DNA from: Rhea pennata
Taxonomy: Eukaryota > Chordata > Aves > Rheiformes > Rheidae
Length of the DNA stretch: 64,000 bases
Assembly: GCF_028389875.1 (NCBI RefSeq)
Contig: NC_084676.1
Location: forward strand, 434,001 to 498,000
Direction of reading: 5' to 3'
Positions 35,493 through 47,400 of the stretch are shown piece by piece (positions within the stretch are counted from its first letter, which is position 1; each line of letters opens with the position of its first letter). The position numbers were made by a program, and so were the translations under genes. Below the pieces are notes generated by a model. It made no database searches. It worked only from the letters and a program-made list of their open reading frames with translations, and was not told the origin of the DNA.

Positions 35493-38400
35493 GTACCGGG
35501 TTCCCCTTTTCCCGCACCGCGGTCCGGGGTCGCGTTCCGCCGCCCGCTGCGGGGGTCGGGCCGCCTCTGTGGCTTCAGAGTGTCTTCCCTCCCCCCCCCC
35601 CTCCTATTCGCGTCTGCCCGGGCAGAGCTCTGCGCGGCCGCTCGCTTTTGGGTGGCCTGGCAGCCCCTAGCCACCGTTCCTGCTCTCCCCCCCCTGCAGG
35701 CTTTCACGGAGCTCCAGGCCAAGGTTGTCGACACGCAGCAGAAGGTGAAGCTCGCCGACATCCAGATCGAGCAGCTGGGCAGGACCAAGAAGCACGCGCA
35801 CCTCACCGACACGGAGATCATGACGCTGGTGGATGAGACCCGCATGTACGAGGGTATCGGAAGAATGTGAGTGTGGCCCTGGCCTGTGGGGTGAGTGGTG
35901 GGTGGCCTTGTCATTGTGCTCCTCCAGACCACTGAGAAAATGACTTGTGAGTGCCTTGGTTCCACCTTGTGCTGGTAGTCAGATAAGGTAGGAAGTACCT
36001 GGCAGCCTGGCTGTGTACCTCTCGCTCGTCTCAGTGCCTAAAGGGCCTACCAGCATCAGGCAAGAGCTTATCCACCAACTACAGGTCTACTTTATGAAGA
36101 GCATGCTGGCTGTGTCCCAGAACATTCATTCTTTTCAATTTACCATTCTGTTTTCATTTGCTGTTCCAGTGATCTTGCTGGGAATGCAGCGAGACTTTAG
36201 CTCTTGGGATGAGGTGCCAGCAGTCTTTGAGAAGGGCTGTTAGAATTTTTGTTGCCTATGAGTGCTTTTGCTTGTTGCCTTGCTCCCAGCCTTAATGGTC
36301 GTATTTGGACTGTCTGGGAATTTTGTAAGCTAGATCAGTGGAACAGGGTTCTAGTGACAAACTGCATGTTTGCAAGACTGTCACAGACCTGTCCAGCCAT
36401 TCACGATGGAACACACCATTCCTGATATAAATTCTATCTAAAGCCTTGAAAAACACCCGTGCCCTTATACAATGTGTGTGGTCAGGGCTTTGCTTGCACA
36501 AATTTGCTGCAGAAATACTCTTTACAATGTCATGTCAGTGAATGTCACTGCGCCATGTTGCCCAGATTCTTTAAAGACTAGGAAGAGAGTGTGAGGCTTG
36601 TTTGCAGTCCCAGTGCCCCTGTAAAGAAAGAAGTACTTTGTGTTGGATAGTTGTCCAAATTCTTAGACTAGAATTAACGTGTTTTGATTGACACTGCACT
36701 TCTGTTTGACTTCAACAGCCTCTTATATAAGATTACACAAAAAGGTTTCAAAAGCTGAGAGTGCGTGCTTACTATGTAAACTAATGCTAACTTTCTACAG
36801 GACTTGAGAGTACTATGATTTTTCAGTTGTGTTGTGAGTTGGGTAACAGTGATGACAGTGCTTAGCTAGGGATGTGGTTTTGTGAAACACTAAATTTGAT
36901 GTAATTGCTGCCAAAAGGGATGGTTTTGTCTACCTCTCTCCCTACCTGTGTTTCCTCTACCTTCTCTGTGTTGAAGTGGGTGATTGCACAACCATGCAGT
37001 GAGTTTGGTCAGCTTGCTGATTCAGCGGACAGTTAATTCACCAAAAATGCCCTGGTGTGCCTTCCATCTGATCACAGAATCTCTTGATGAAGTCTCAGAG
37101 ACTGGGACTGGGAAGTGAGGAACGATGTGTGGATTGCATTTTGCTGTGAGTTTTCAGATGAAACCAATAGAAAAATGAAGTTGCACACAGACTTACAGAG
37201 GTGTACAGTGTGACAGAGTGTCCTTCTAATAAATTTTTGTCCTTCCTATAAACTTTTCCGTGCAGTTGAATTATATGTTAGTTTTGGTTGGGATGTTCGC
37301 AACTGGTGCCTCCAAAGGAAACAGGTTTTATCACCTTCCAAGAGGTGGAGTGACTGTGATATGGCCTGGGAGCAGGCTGCAGGTATAGAGTATGCTGATA
37401 TTCAGAGCAGTATCACAAGACAGCTCATTAGGTTTCTATTTGGTTATGTTGGTTCTTTCTTTTTTCGTGGAAGGAGTAACAGAGCAGACAAACTAAGAGC
37501 AGAGGATAATTCTGGAAGTTCAACATTTATTATTGTTATTATTATTATTTTAATCTTAAAGCTAAATACTTCTGTATGGAGAAATCCCACAGGATAATTT
37601 AAAGGTATATATCAGTCTTTATGATAAATTAAAGTAGTATTGCTTGCAGATGACATAAGTGGCAAGTGGTATGAGTTCCTATGCTAGCTGAAGAGCATCA
37701 TGCTGCTTCCTGTTTCTCTTCTATTTACGGGGCAGCTTCTTCCTTTGCTTCTTAAACCACTTACACTTTCTCTGTGTGCAGTAGCTGTCGGAGTGCCTAT
37801 CTTTTGGGGAGTCTTACTTTGCCTTTCCATGGCCAGACAGGGTGGTATAGACCCTGATGGGCAGCCCTCTACTCTTCAGATAGCACCCTTACCATTCCTG
37901 AGGAATAATTTGCCTTATGACAGTATCTAATGACTGGATTCTTGATAGATTTTGTTGTGCCAGTCACTATGCAAATGCAGATTAAGAGAGTGTTCTTGCT
38001 CTAAATACTATTCACAGAATAGGTAAGGATGGAGGGGAGCTCTGGAGATCATCTAGTCCAACCACCCTGCTCAAGCAGGGTCACCTACAGCATGTTAGAC
38101 AGGGTTGCATCCAGGCGGGCCTTGAATATCTCCAGAGAAGGAGACTCCACAACCTCTCTGGGCAACCTCTTCCAGGGCTCTGTCACTCTCACAGTGAAGA
38201 AATTCCCCCTCACATTCAGGCGGAACTTTCTGTGCTTCAATTTCTGCCCATTGCCTCTTGTCCTGTCACATGGCACCACTGAAAAGAGATCAGTCCCATC
38301 CTCTTGACACCCTCCCTTCAGGTACTTGTAGACATTGATAAGATCCCCCCTCAGTCTTCTCTTCTCCAGGCTAAAGAGGCCCAGCACTTGCAGCCGTACC

Positions 38401-41400
38401 TCATAGGGCAGATGCTCCAGCCCTCTGATCATCTTCGTAGCCCTACACTGGACTCTCTCCAGGAGCTCCATGTCTCTCTTGTACTGGCGAGCCCAGAACT
38501 GGACACGGTACTCAAGATGAGACCTCACCAGTGCTGAGTAGAGGGGCAGGATCACCTCACTTGACCTGCTGGCAACACTCTTCCTAATGCACCCAAGGAC
38601 ACCATTGGCCTTCCTGGCCACAAGGGCACATTGCTGGCTCATGGTCAACTTGTCATCCACCAGCACTCCCAGAGAAGACTGCAGTCCTTCTCTGCAGAGC
38701 TGCTCTCCAGCAGGTCAGCCCCCAGCTTGTACTGGGGCCTAGGGTTATCAATCCCTAGGTGCAGGACCCTGCACTTGCCCTTGTTGAACCTCAGGAGGTT
38801 CCTCTCCACCTAACTCTCCAGCCTCTCCACGTCCCTCTGAATGGCAGCACAGCCCTCAGGTGTGTCAGCAACTCCTCCCAGGTTGGTATCATCAGCAAAC
38901 TTGCTGAGGAGACACTCTGTCCCCTCCTCCAGGTCACTGATGAAAAAATTGAACAGGATGGGACCCAGTACTGAGCCCTGGGCGATTCTACTAGCCACAG
39001 GCCTCCAACTAGACTCCACACCACTGATGATGACCCTCTGAGCTCTGTCATTCGTTCACTGAGTGTTTTATTTTTTTACTACTTTTCCCCTTTTTTACCT
39101 TGATATCATAGTATTTCCAAATTCTGCTTATTCTAACCAGGGGACTGCCGTCTTTCAAATTAGTGTTGTGTTGTTGTAAGCTCTGGGTCACACTTTGGTG
39201 TGAAGATCTCACATCAGGGACACAAGATTCTTCCTGTAACCACTTCTGACCACTAGTAGAGAATCTGTTGCTGAAATTCAGGCATTTGGCAAAGCAGACC
39301 AGGGAAGCACTTGGAACAGGAGCTAATTCAAGGGCAGTTTGCTGTCTTGTGGTCCAGAGCAGACCAAAGGAAGAGATTGCCAGAGTTCTTCTGGCTGCAA
39401 AATCCATGTTCTGTGGAGTGAAATTGCAAGTTTTTAATGCATTTACATCATTTGCTTGCATAGGTATGGGAGTCTAGTCACGGAAGGGATATTTGTAATT
39501 TCAACACTTGTGATTTTATTTGCACAGCTTAGCATCAGCCAACATGACCAAAAAGAGGTGTAGATGTTCTCTGTAAATAATATTAGAGTTCTAGCAGATT
39601 TCAGTTATCCAGAAAAGATAAATGTCTGCATCAGCATTAGCTCCGGTTACCTGTGCTCTTCTGATTCTTGATTCTTGCTTGAATAGCTAAATTCTGGGAA
39701 GTAGGCTTTATGCTTCTAGTCCTGTGCTCAAGTTAATTTTGCCTTTTTTTTTTTAACCCATTTAAGCTGCTACTTAGAGTCTAGTTCTTGACAGAGTATC
39801 TTTATCTTTTCTTCAGCTGCAGTAGCTTGGGATGTGTGTATGGGGGTAAGTAATACATACATTTGAAGTGTCTTATCTTGTAGAATAAGACACTGATCTT
39901 CCATGGAAGTGGAAGAATTGAGAAATTGTAGTAATGTGCTGCACTGTGAAAGGAAGTCTGCATAGTTTGGTGCTCACTTCTGCACTACTTGGAAAGCAGT
40001 TCTGTGGTTTCTGCTCTCTGAACTGTGAGCCTGTTTCCGTTCTGAGGGGCTCTCTCTGCACCACTGGGGAATGTGAGAGTCCATTTGTCATCTCTGTACT
40101 TGTTCTTTTTGCTTTGTAGTGTGTGTAACACAAAAAGAGTGAACAGGCCAGCTTTACTGGCCTCCACATGCGGTGCTCCATTTACTTTTACTACAACTAT
40201 ATTTGGTTTAACGAAAGAAATGTCAGTGTCACATAGTATGAGACGATGAATTGCTGTATACTGTACATATCCAAGAGGCTGGGATATCATCTGAGTGGTG
40301 GCATCTTGCCAAATACATTTCAGTTCTGTTACTTCATGCTCTTTCAAAAGGTCTGTTACGTAGCCTGAGACAACTACCACTGTGTTGGACTTCTGCTGCT
40401 TAAGCTGTCTGTGAACTGATATCATCATATTGCTTTGGGAACTATGCTGAAAGTTTAAGCTTCAGAATTCTGTCTGAATATTTGAGACCTTTTCTTTTAC
40501 ATTCTTCTAACCTGTAAATAATGATCTTATCCAGGTTATGGAAGAAAAATGAGACACTTACACTAGACAGAATGAGAAAAGCACTGCAGTTTTTCTTGCC
40601 AGGGATACCAAAATGGATACTGAGTTTCAGGCTGATATTGCTTTATCATCAGTTTAATTCTACAACAGATGGAAAAGTATTTAAGAAAATGCCTAAGGAA
40701 GTAAAAATCAAGCAAATAGTGTAGCACAACTTCATTTTCAAGGTTTTGTGCAGGTGTAATATTTTATGGGGACAGCTGTAGTAATCTGATTTTGACAAGT
40801 TATTTTGAGAGCAGATTTATAAACATGTTCCTAATTTTAGTGTGCTTTTGGGGTTTGTTTGAAAATAAGACATAATACCTCATGGTAAGCTCGCTTTCCT
40901 TCACCCCTGAAGACTACAATCACTATTGCCAATCACTCTTGCCATGACACTTTTTCTTACCATGACAGCTGCAATAGTTGCAAGGTGGATTTTTTTTTTG
41001 CTTGTTTTTTGTTTTTTCCTTCTTTGGAAAGGGGGAAGTGGCTCTTTAATTCTACCAGCATGGCTCTTTGTGGAGTATGGTAGCTGTACCATGTTTCCTG
41101 CTCACATTTCAATAGTTCCCAAAAAACCGAAGGGCATGCAAGGCTTAATCTTTATGGTTTAGCTACTAACTATAGGTCAGTTTATGAAACCCGAGTAGCT
41201 TTCCAGTACCCCTCTCCTTGGGCACATTTTTTTCAGAGTTTAGTACCGAACCCCAGCTGCTGACAAGCTGGCAGGTGCTACAAAGTTTAAATGAATCCCA
41301 GGGACAAGCATATAGAACCAGCCTCTGGTCAATATGTAAATAATAAACATGAAACTCCCCTATCTTGCTGTTGAAAAAGTGAAGTTTTTATTTTCAGCAC

Positions 41401-44400
41401 TGTCCAGTGTGTCTAGTAAGTAGAATCAAACACTCAACAGTGAAGAAAGGACAAAATAGGTGATGTGCTGCTTGCTACTCAGCTGCTTTTTATGCTGTAT
41501 ATTGAATGAGGCAGGGGCACTGGCAAACAGTACGTGTGGAATCGAAGGCTGCATGTCATGATACATGTGCATAAGTGAACAGGATTTATATTACACATTT
41601 GTGTTTTTATTTTAGCTTTTTCTAATTTTGAAGTGCATGTTTTTTGATTTTTTTTTCCCTTTTTTTAGTTTCTCAGCCTGAATAGTGTTCTTCAGAGTAT
41701 ATTTATGATTGTGTATATAAAAGGTTGTAGAATCTCTTTAGGAAGGTGCTGCAGAAAGCAAAAATCAGACTGACTTGCACATAGATAATCCAGAAGATGA
41801 CTGTACGTGTCTCTTTAAGATGAGTAGTAAAGTATGTGGTAGCAGTTGCCATCCTTCTCTTGGCTGACCAGTACTGTGAGAGAGCAGATAAAGAATTTGT
41901 CAGTGGGTTTTGCAGTTAAATACTGAAAATAGTGGGATGTTGGGAGTCTTGACTCTTGAATTTCATGATCAGAAAGGGAGCTTGTTCTGGTGGACACAGA
42001 CTCCTTCTCCAACTTCATCTACTCTGGTTTCCCAAATACACTTATTCCCCTCATCCTCCCCCAGCACACACAGTTAGATCTTATTCCTGCTGTCCTGGGT
42101 GCTTGACTGTAATCTCTCAGATATCTTGGTCCAGTTATAGCTTCCTACCCTGCTGGTCTAAATAGTTCCTCCATGAAGTATTGAAATTTCAGAGAAGAAG
42201 AGATTGCCGTGGCCTGCATACAAACTGAGTATGTGCCTAGTTCTTGGAAGTATCTGCATTTCTTAAAATGAGCTTTAGTCAGAGAGCTGGTGTCCAGTGG
42301 GCACATCCAGTCAATGCTGATCAAAGGTATAAGCAACAGAAAGAAGTGCTTTACAATGAAAATAATAGATGCTTTACTCAGCCCTACTTAAAATAAGCCT
42401 GTCAATTTAACACACCCACCCACCTCTTGCACATTGTGATAGAAGTCAAGAGAGCAACTGATACTACTTTAGTGATGCTTGTCTATCTTGCCTCGAGGCA
42501 TTTAACTCTTTAGGAACATATTTCTCTTGGATCTAGGAGGATGACATTCAAACAAATCTGTCCTGTTGATCTTTTGTGTATCACTGCCTTTCTCACTGCT
42601 TGTTACCTAGGCAATAGAGAAGAAGGAGCTACCTGAATAAATGTAAAAGAGGTAAAATTGAAACCAAGGAGAATAAAAGGAACAGAATATGAGATAAATT
42701 TCTCCTGTGAACTGCCATGGTGGCTACAAGAGATGGTTTGATCTGCCGTGGTCTGCAGGCAGTGTAAATGCCGAAGCCTAAAAGACGTCTTGCACTTTGC
42801 AGATCAACAATTTGGATTTCAAGCAGACTGTCATGGGAAATTGTTGCAGTGGTGCAGAGTTCTCATTGGTTATGTGCTTTGCAAGTATTATATGCTTTGA
42901 GGAGCTTGAAATGTCCCTGCTTCTGTGGTTTGCAGTGCCAAATGACTTGGGAGGAAGGGGGGAAGGGGCGGGGGGGGGGGAAAGGCTGTCTTATTTCTGA
43001 AGTCTTCAAAGCACTTGAAGTTTCAGAAGAGTTATATTTTAAGGAACTTACTGCTATTTTAACTTTTAGTGGATTTAAAGTATTGTATTTTGAAGTTTCC
43101 CCCACTCCCCATAGGAAGTGTTGAAATCAGGCATTAGAGTCCCTGGGAAATACTCGGTGTTGGACCGTCTTTTTCAGACTTTTTCTTTGTTTGGCGTGGG
43201 AACTTAAATTCTGTTGTCCTGTGGCAGAGAAGCATGCCAAATCATTGGACCAAAGGGATTCTGGGGGAATCCCTGTCTTGCTTGAGGAAGCCGTTGCCAA
43301 CAGTATCAAGAGATATCTAACTGTTGGGACAGGGTAGCCCAACATTAAGGGCTCACTGCTGTCATGGGGAGATATACAGGAGCAGCTGCCAGTCTGATAT
43401 GCGTATGTAAGTATGATATATTAAAATTTATTGTATGGAACAGGCTTGATATGAGTAACTTAGCTCAGGTGGTTAGACCATGGTGCTAATAATGCCAAGA
43501 TTGCGGGTTTGATCCCTGTACAGGCCACTCGTTTGAGGGTTGGACTAGATGATCTCCAGAGGTCCCTTCCAACCTTACCGATTCTATGATTCTATGAGAG
43601 AACCAGATCAGGGTGTCCTCTGGCGGTGATTCAACCTCTGACTTACTTTCAAGAGCTAGCTCCAGGTCCTTGCTTGAAATCAAGAGGAGGAGGATTTAAG
43701 TCACTTCTCCTGCATCAAAGCACTGAAGTAACATATGAGGAAGCCGACGCTTCCTGGTGATGAGAATCCCGTTTTAAATGAGTTTAATGCAGAGAGTTGA
43801 GAGCCCAAGCACTAGATTCAGGAATACTGCAGCTACTGTCTCTCCTCTCCCCCTTTCCCTCCCAAGCTATTTGCTGAGTTCACAGAATGTGTCACTGGTA
43901 CAAAAATGCGGCTTCTGGGGGAGAAATGATTTGCCAAGACAATGTCTCGCTTTTTTTGGTCAACGAATGCTAATTCTAGAAAGTTTGTTCTTGGTGATTA
44001 AAACAATTACACTGTTGTTTCCTAATGCTAGCTGATTTAACTCGAGCATTTAGGCCTGTCTTGGCGTTAATGTTGCATTTGATTTCAAAAGCGATACAGC
44101 CTCCTTTGTTCAAGTCCTGTTTCAGTTCTTAGTGAAGGACATTCTGTTAAGGATGTGAAACATCAGTTTGCCAGTTGACGTGCAGTGGTATTTCTGTGTC
44201 ACTTCTTCATTCGTTACTACAAAATTCACCTTTCTGATCATTCTGATCACAGAAGAGTTACGAATAAAAATACTTCTTTTTATTATTTTTTAACAGAGAT
44301 ACCTTTAGGATTAGTTGACCAGGTGCTCAGACTAACTTCTGCTTGCTAGATTTCCCCTAAACGCCTGCACATTTGAGGGGTGCGTGCATATGTGCTTGTA

Positions 44401-47400
44401 TATGTGCACATATATATTTTAAGAGCTATTCTTCCTTAGGAATTCGTGGCTAATTCTTGGAAGTACTGGGGACTTTAGAAATGAATCGTGACTTCCTGTT
44501 ATCAGAAGTATTATTTCTGTTTTCTGCAGCTTACAACTTTCAAGTTTAGCGCAAAATAAGCTGCAAAAATCCATCGGAAGTACATACCCTAGTAGACCTG
44601 CTGTAGTCATTTGACTTTGCTTTGCTTAAACAGGTCATCATTGCGACATATTAAAAATTGCAGTAAAGAGAAAATCATTAGAGAAAAGGTGAGGAAAAGC
44701 TATGATTGTAGCTTGTGTGTTTGTAAACCACAGTCAGTCATATTTGCATTGCTTTCCTCATGTGGTTTGAATCCCAAATGTTTATGTTTTATTCCTGTTT
44801 ATTAAAGAGCAGACATTTGCTCCTTTTCTTTTTTTCTTCTCTTAATTCCATTTATCTTGAATGAGTCTTCAAAAAGAACATGTGATGCCCTTTAAAAGCT
44901 GACCGCAGTACTATCTCATTATTTTTGGTTGCACTATATTTAATACAAACTTAAAAGGTGTATTCCTGCTTTCTCTTTTTAAAGAACCAAGTATGAACAA
45001 TGGTATAAATCTACCATCTAGTTAAGTGTCTGGCAATGCAGAAACTGCTGTTTGCAAGATGTGTTGCTATCTTGGTGTGGGGTAATGTAATATGCTGTAG
45101 CTATTGACAGATACCCTTCCCCCTCCACCTCCCCCCCAAAAAAAAGAAAAAGAAAAAAAAAGGCTCAATGTAAACATCACCTCAGATGCAGAACAAAAAC
45201 TGTTGACCCTCAGCTGGGCAAGGGGTATGTGCTGGGTCAGATCTCGGGGAGTTTTGAGGAAGCAAAGAGTATCACAATTTTTCTTTCTTTTCCTTTAGCT
45301 CCTTACGGTAAATAGATTTATGGCTTACACAGCCATCTGAGTAAAAGTTACCTTTGTTGTTGCCTACTTAAGGCTCAATCTGGAATGCTTCCAGTGCTGT
45401 TAATCCTGCTCTCTGCTTGTGCTCCAGGGCTGTCGGGCTTGGTGTGCACAGGTATTGCTCCCCACTGGGTTACTGCCAGCACGCTTCAATAGATATGCCT
45501 CCTTCTCAAACACGTCTTTAAACCTGATGCAGATCTAGCTCTGAGTGCAGTAGTAAAATGACATGTTACAAGCTACTGCTTGTAAGATGCATTTGTATAT
45601 AATCCTCCCAACATAGTCTGTAGGATTTGTTTTGCTTTAAGGTATGTGCTAATTGGGGAGGGAAAAATACTTATGTTTAGCTATATTGAGAATGTCCCAA
45701 TGAGACAACTGGCCACTAAAATAAAAGCAAACATAGGAACGGCTTCAACTAATCCACTCCAAGTAAGCTGCTTCAGGAGCTCTGGCCAAGGGATGTGATC
45801 TGTTGAATGAGAAATTCAAAATCAGACTGAAAAATATGAAACTCTTAGAGACGAGTGTTGGCAGCACAAATTATAGTTAGTCATGGATTTACTTTTTTAT
45901 GTATATATTTTGATTGTTTGCCTTGCTTGGAACTGGATAATTCAACTGGGATGTCTAAAAGTGGAATCTGCTAGGGGTGTAAGTAGTGCCTGTTATGAAG
46001 TGCCTAGGGAATAATTTTTTGAAGTATAGGCAAGACCCTAGGAAAGCGGAGGGGGCTTTTTGGGTGCTTGTAGTCACGAACAGCTGGCTTCTGTTCCAAT
46101 CAAGTTAGATTGCTTGGGGATCAGCTCGTTGGAAGCCTCTCTTCCATTGGCTTTGAACAGTACTTAAAATGCATTAATCCCCTACTGAGTACGCTCAAAG
46201 CTTGAAGAGCAGTGCAAGTTCAGAATTAAAAAGCATCTTTAAATAGATAAGGGCATGACTGGGCTTAGTGGAACTTTTCACATGGAGTAGTCTAATAGAA
46301 ATGCTTGCTTTCAAGAAGCAATATATAAAATCTAAATGGCTGTGCTGCGTTATAACACTTAACAGCATTTTTTTAACTATAAAAATGTGTTAAAAGAGTC
46401 TTAAGGCTTTGTACAGAGGTGTTAGTTTTTCTTTTCGATATTTTAATTTACACTTCGGCATGCAGTTTCCCAAACTCGATGGTCTGTAAAGCTGAAGTTA
46501 TTGTGACCCTTGTGTGAACTGGGAGCCGGACTGAACAGATTTTTAGCTCTGTCATTCGGCAAAATAATACTGGAGCTTTCCCACCTGTAAAACTGCTTCT
46601 CTTTGAGGTTAGGCAGAAGATATATATATTACCATCAGGCAGTGGGAAAGTTAAGATTTCCTGGGCACCTCACACAGGTTCCTGCAGCAATCGAAGTGAC
46701 CTGAAGTGGGATGTTGCAAATTGGCCAGAAGAAATCCTGTGGCCTGCTCTGTGACTTCTTCCCTGCTGATTTTAATATTTGCTTTGCTGTCAGAGGACGT
46801 GATAGCTAGCTGTTGCTGCCGGCCCAAGCCCGGGACTGACTTAGCCTGGTCCATGGGGCAGGTATATTCAGGGCAGTTAGAGCATCCAGGCTCTGGTCTA
46901 ACTTCTAAAGTGCTTTCCTGAGCAAAATACCCAGTGCTGGTTCCTACCGATCTGTTGTGAACAGCTCCCTATGAAGGTAACACATGACTCAAGTTGTTAC
47001 TTCAGAATCCAGAAGCTATAAAGCTTTCCAAAGAAATGGTAGCAAAATTATATATAAAACTGTTGGCAATCGGCCTGTTTCTTTTCTCATTCTTAGAAAT
47101 ACCTGAACCATCTTACCTAAATAGAAGGTGAAGAGCAGCCAAAGTGCTTGTATTTGGGACGCATACCTAATGCTGAAAGTTTCAGCTGTAAGGTTGAAGT
47201 TGTAAGCAATTTAAAACAGGGGCTCTTGATGGAAAATCTTAACTGTGGGCATCACTGTGGCTCCGCCTGTAGTAACTTGCATGTCATAGTACCAGGCTGG
47301 CTTGTGCTGAACATAACCTCATTTGCTCCATATGTGGAGCAATATGTGCTCCATAACCTCATTTCTTAGCAGATGAATATTTCAGTATCTAGTATTATGC

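Noticed and set aside
34850-35965. Open frames of more than 300 codons on both strands over the right inverted arm and PFDN1 exon 2
   Set aside because: They are a by-product of GC-rich, stop-poor CpG-island sequence. The plus frame enters PFDN1 exon 2 out of its real frame, and neither shows a protein signature.
39048-40428. Two minus-strand open frames (39048-39461 and 39985-40428, 137 and 147 codons) in PFDN1 intron 2 as a nested gene or retrocopy
   Set aside because: I recognise no domain, the stretch between them is full of stops, and a few frames of this length are expected by chance in 64 kb read on both strands. The first runs into the CR1 boundary.
43453-43527. Functional tRNA-Ile gene
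   Set aside because: The acceptor stem 5' side no longer pairs, several conserved positions are mutated, and it is fused to a CR1 tail, so it is a SINE head.
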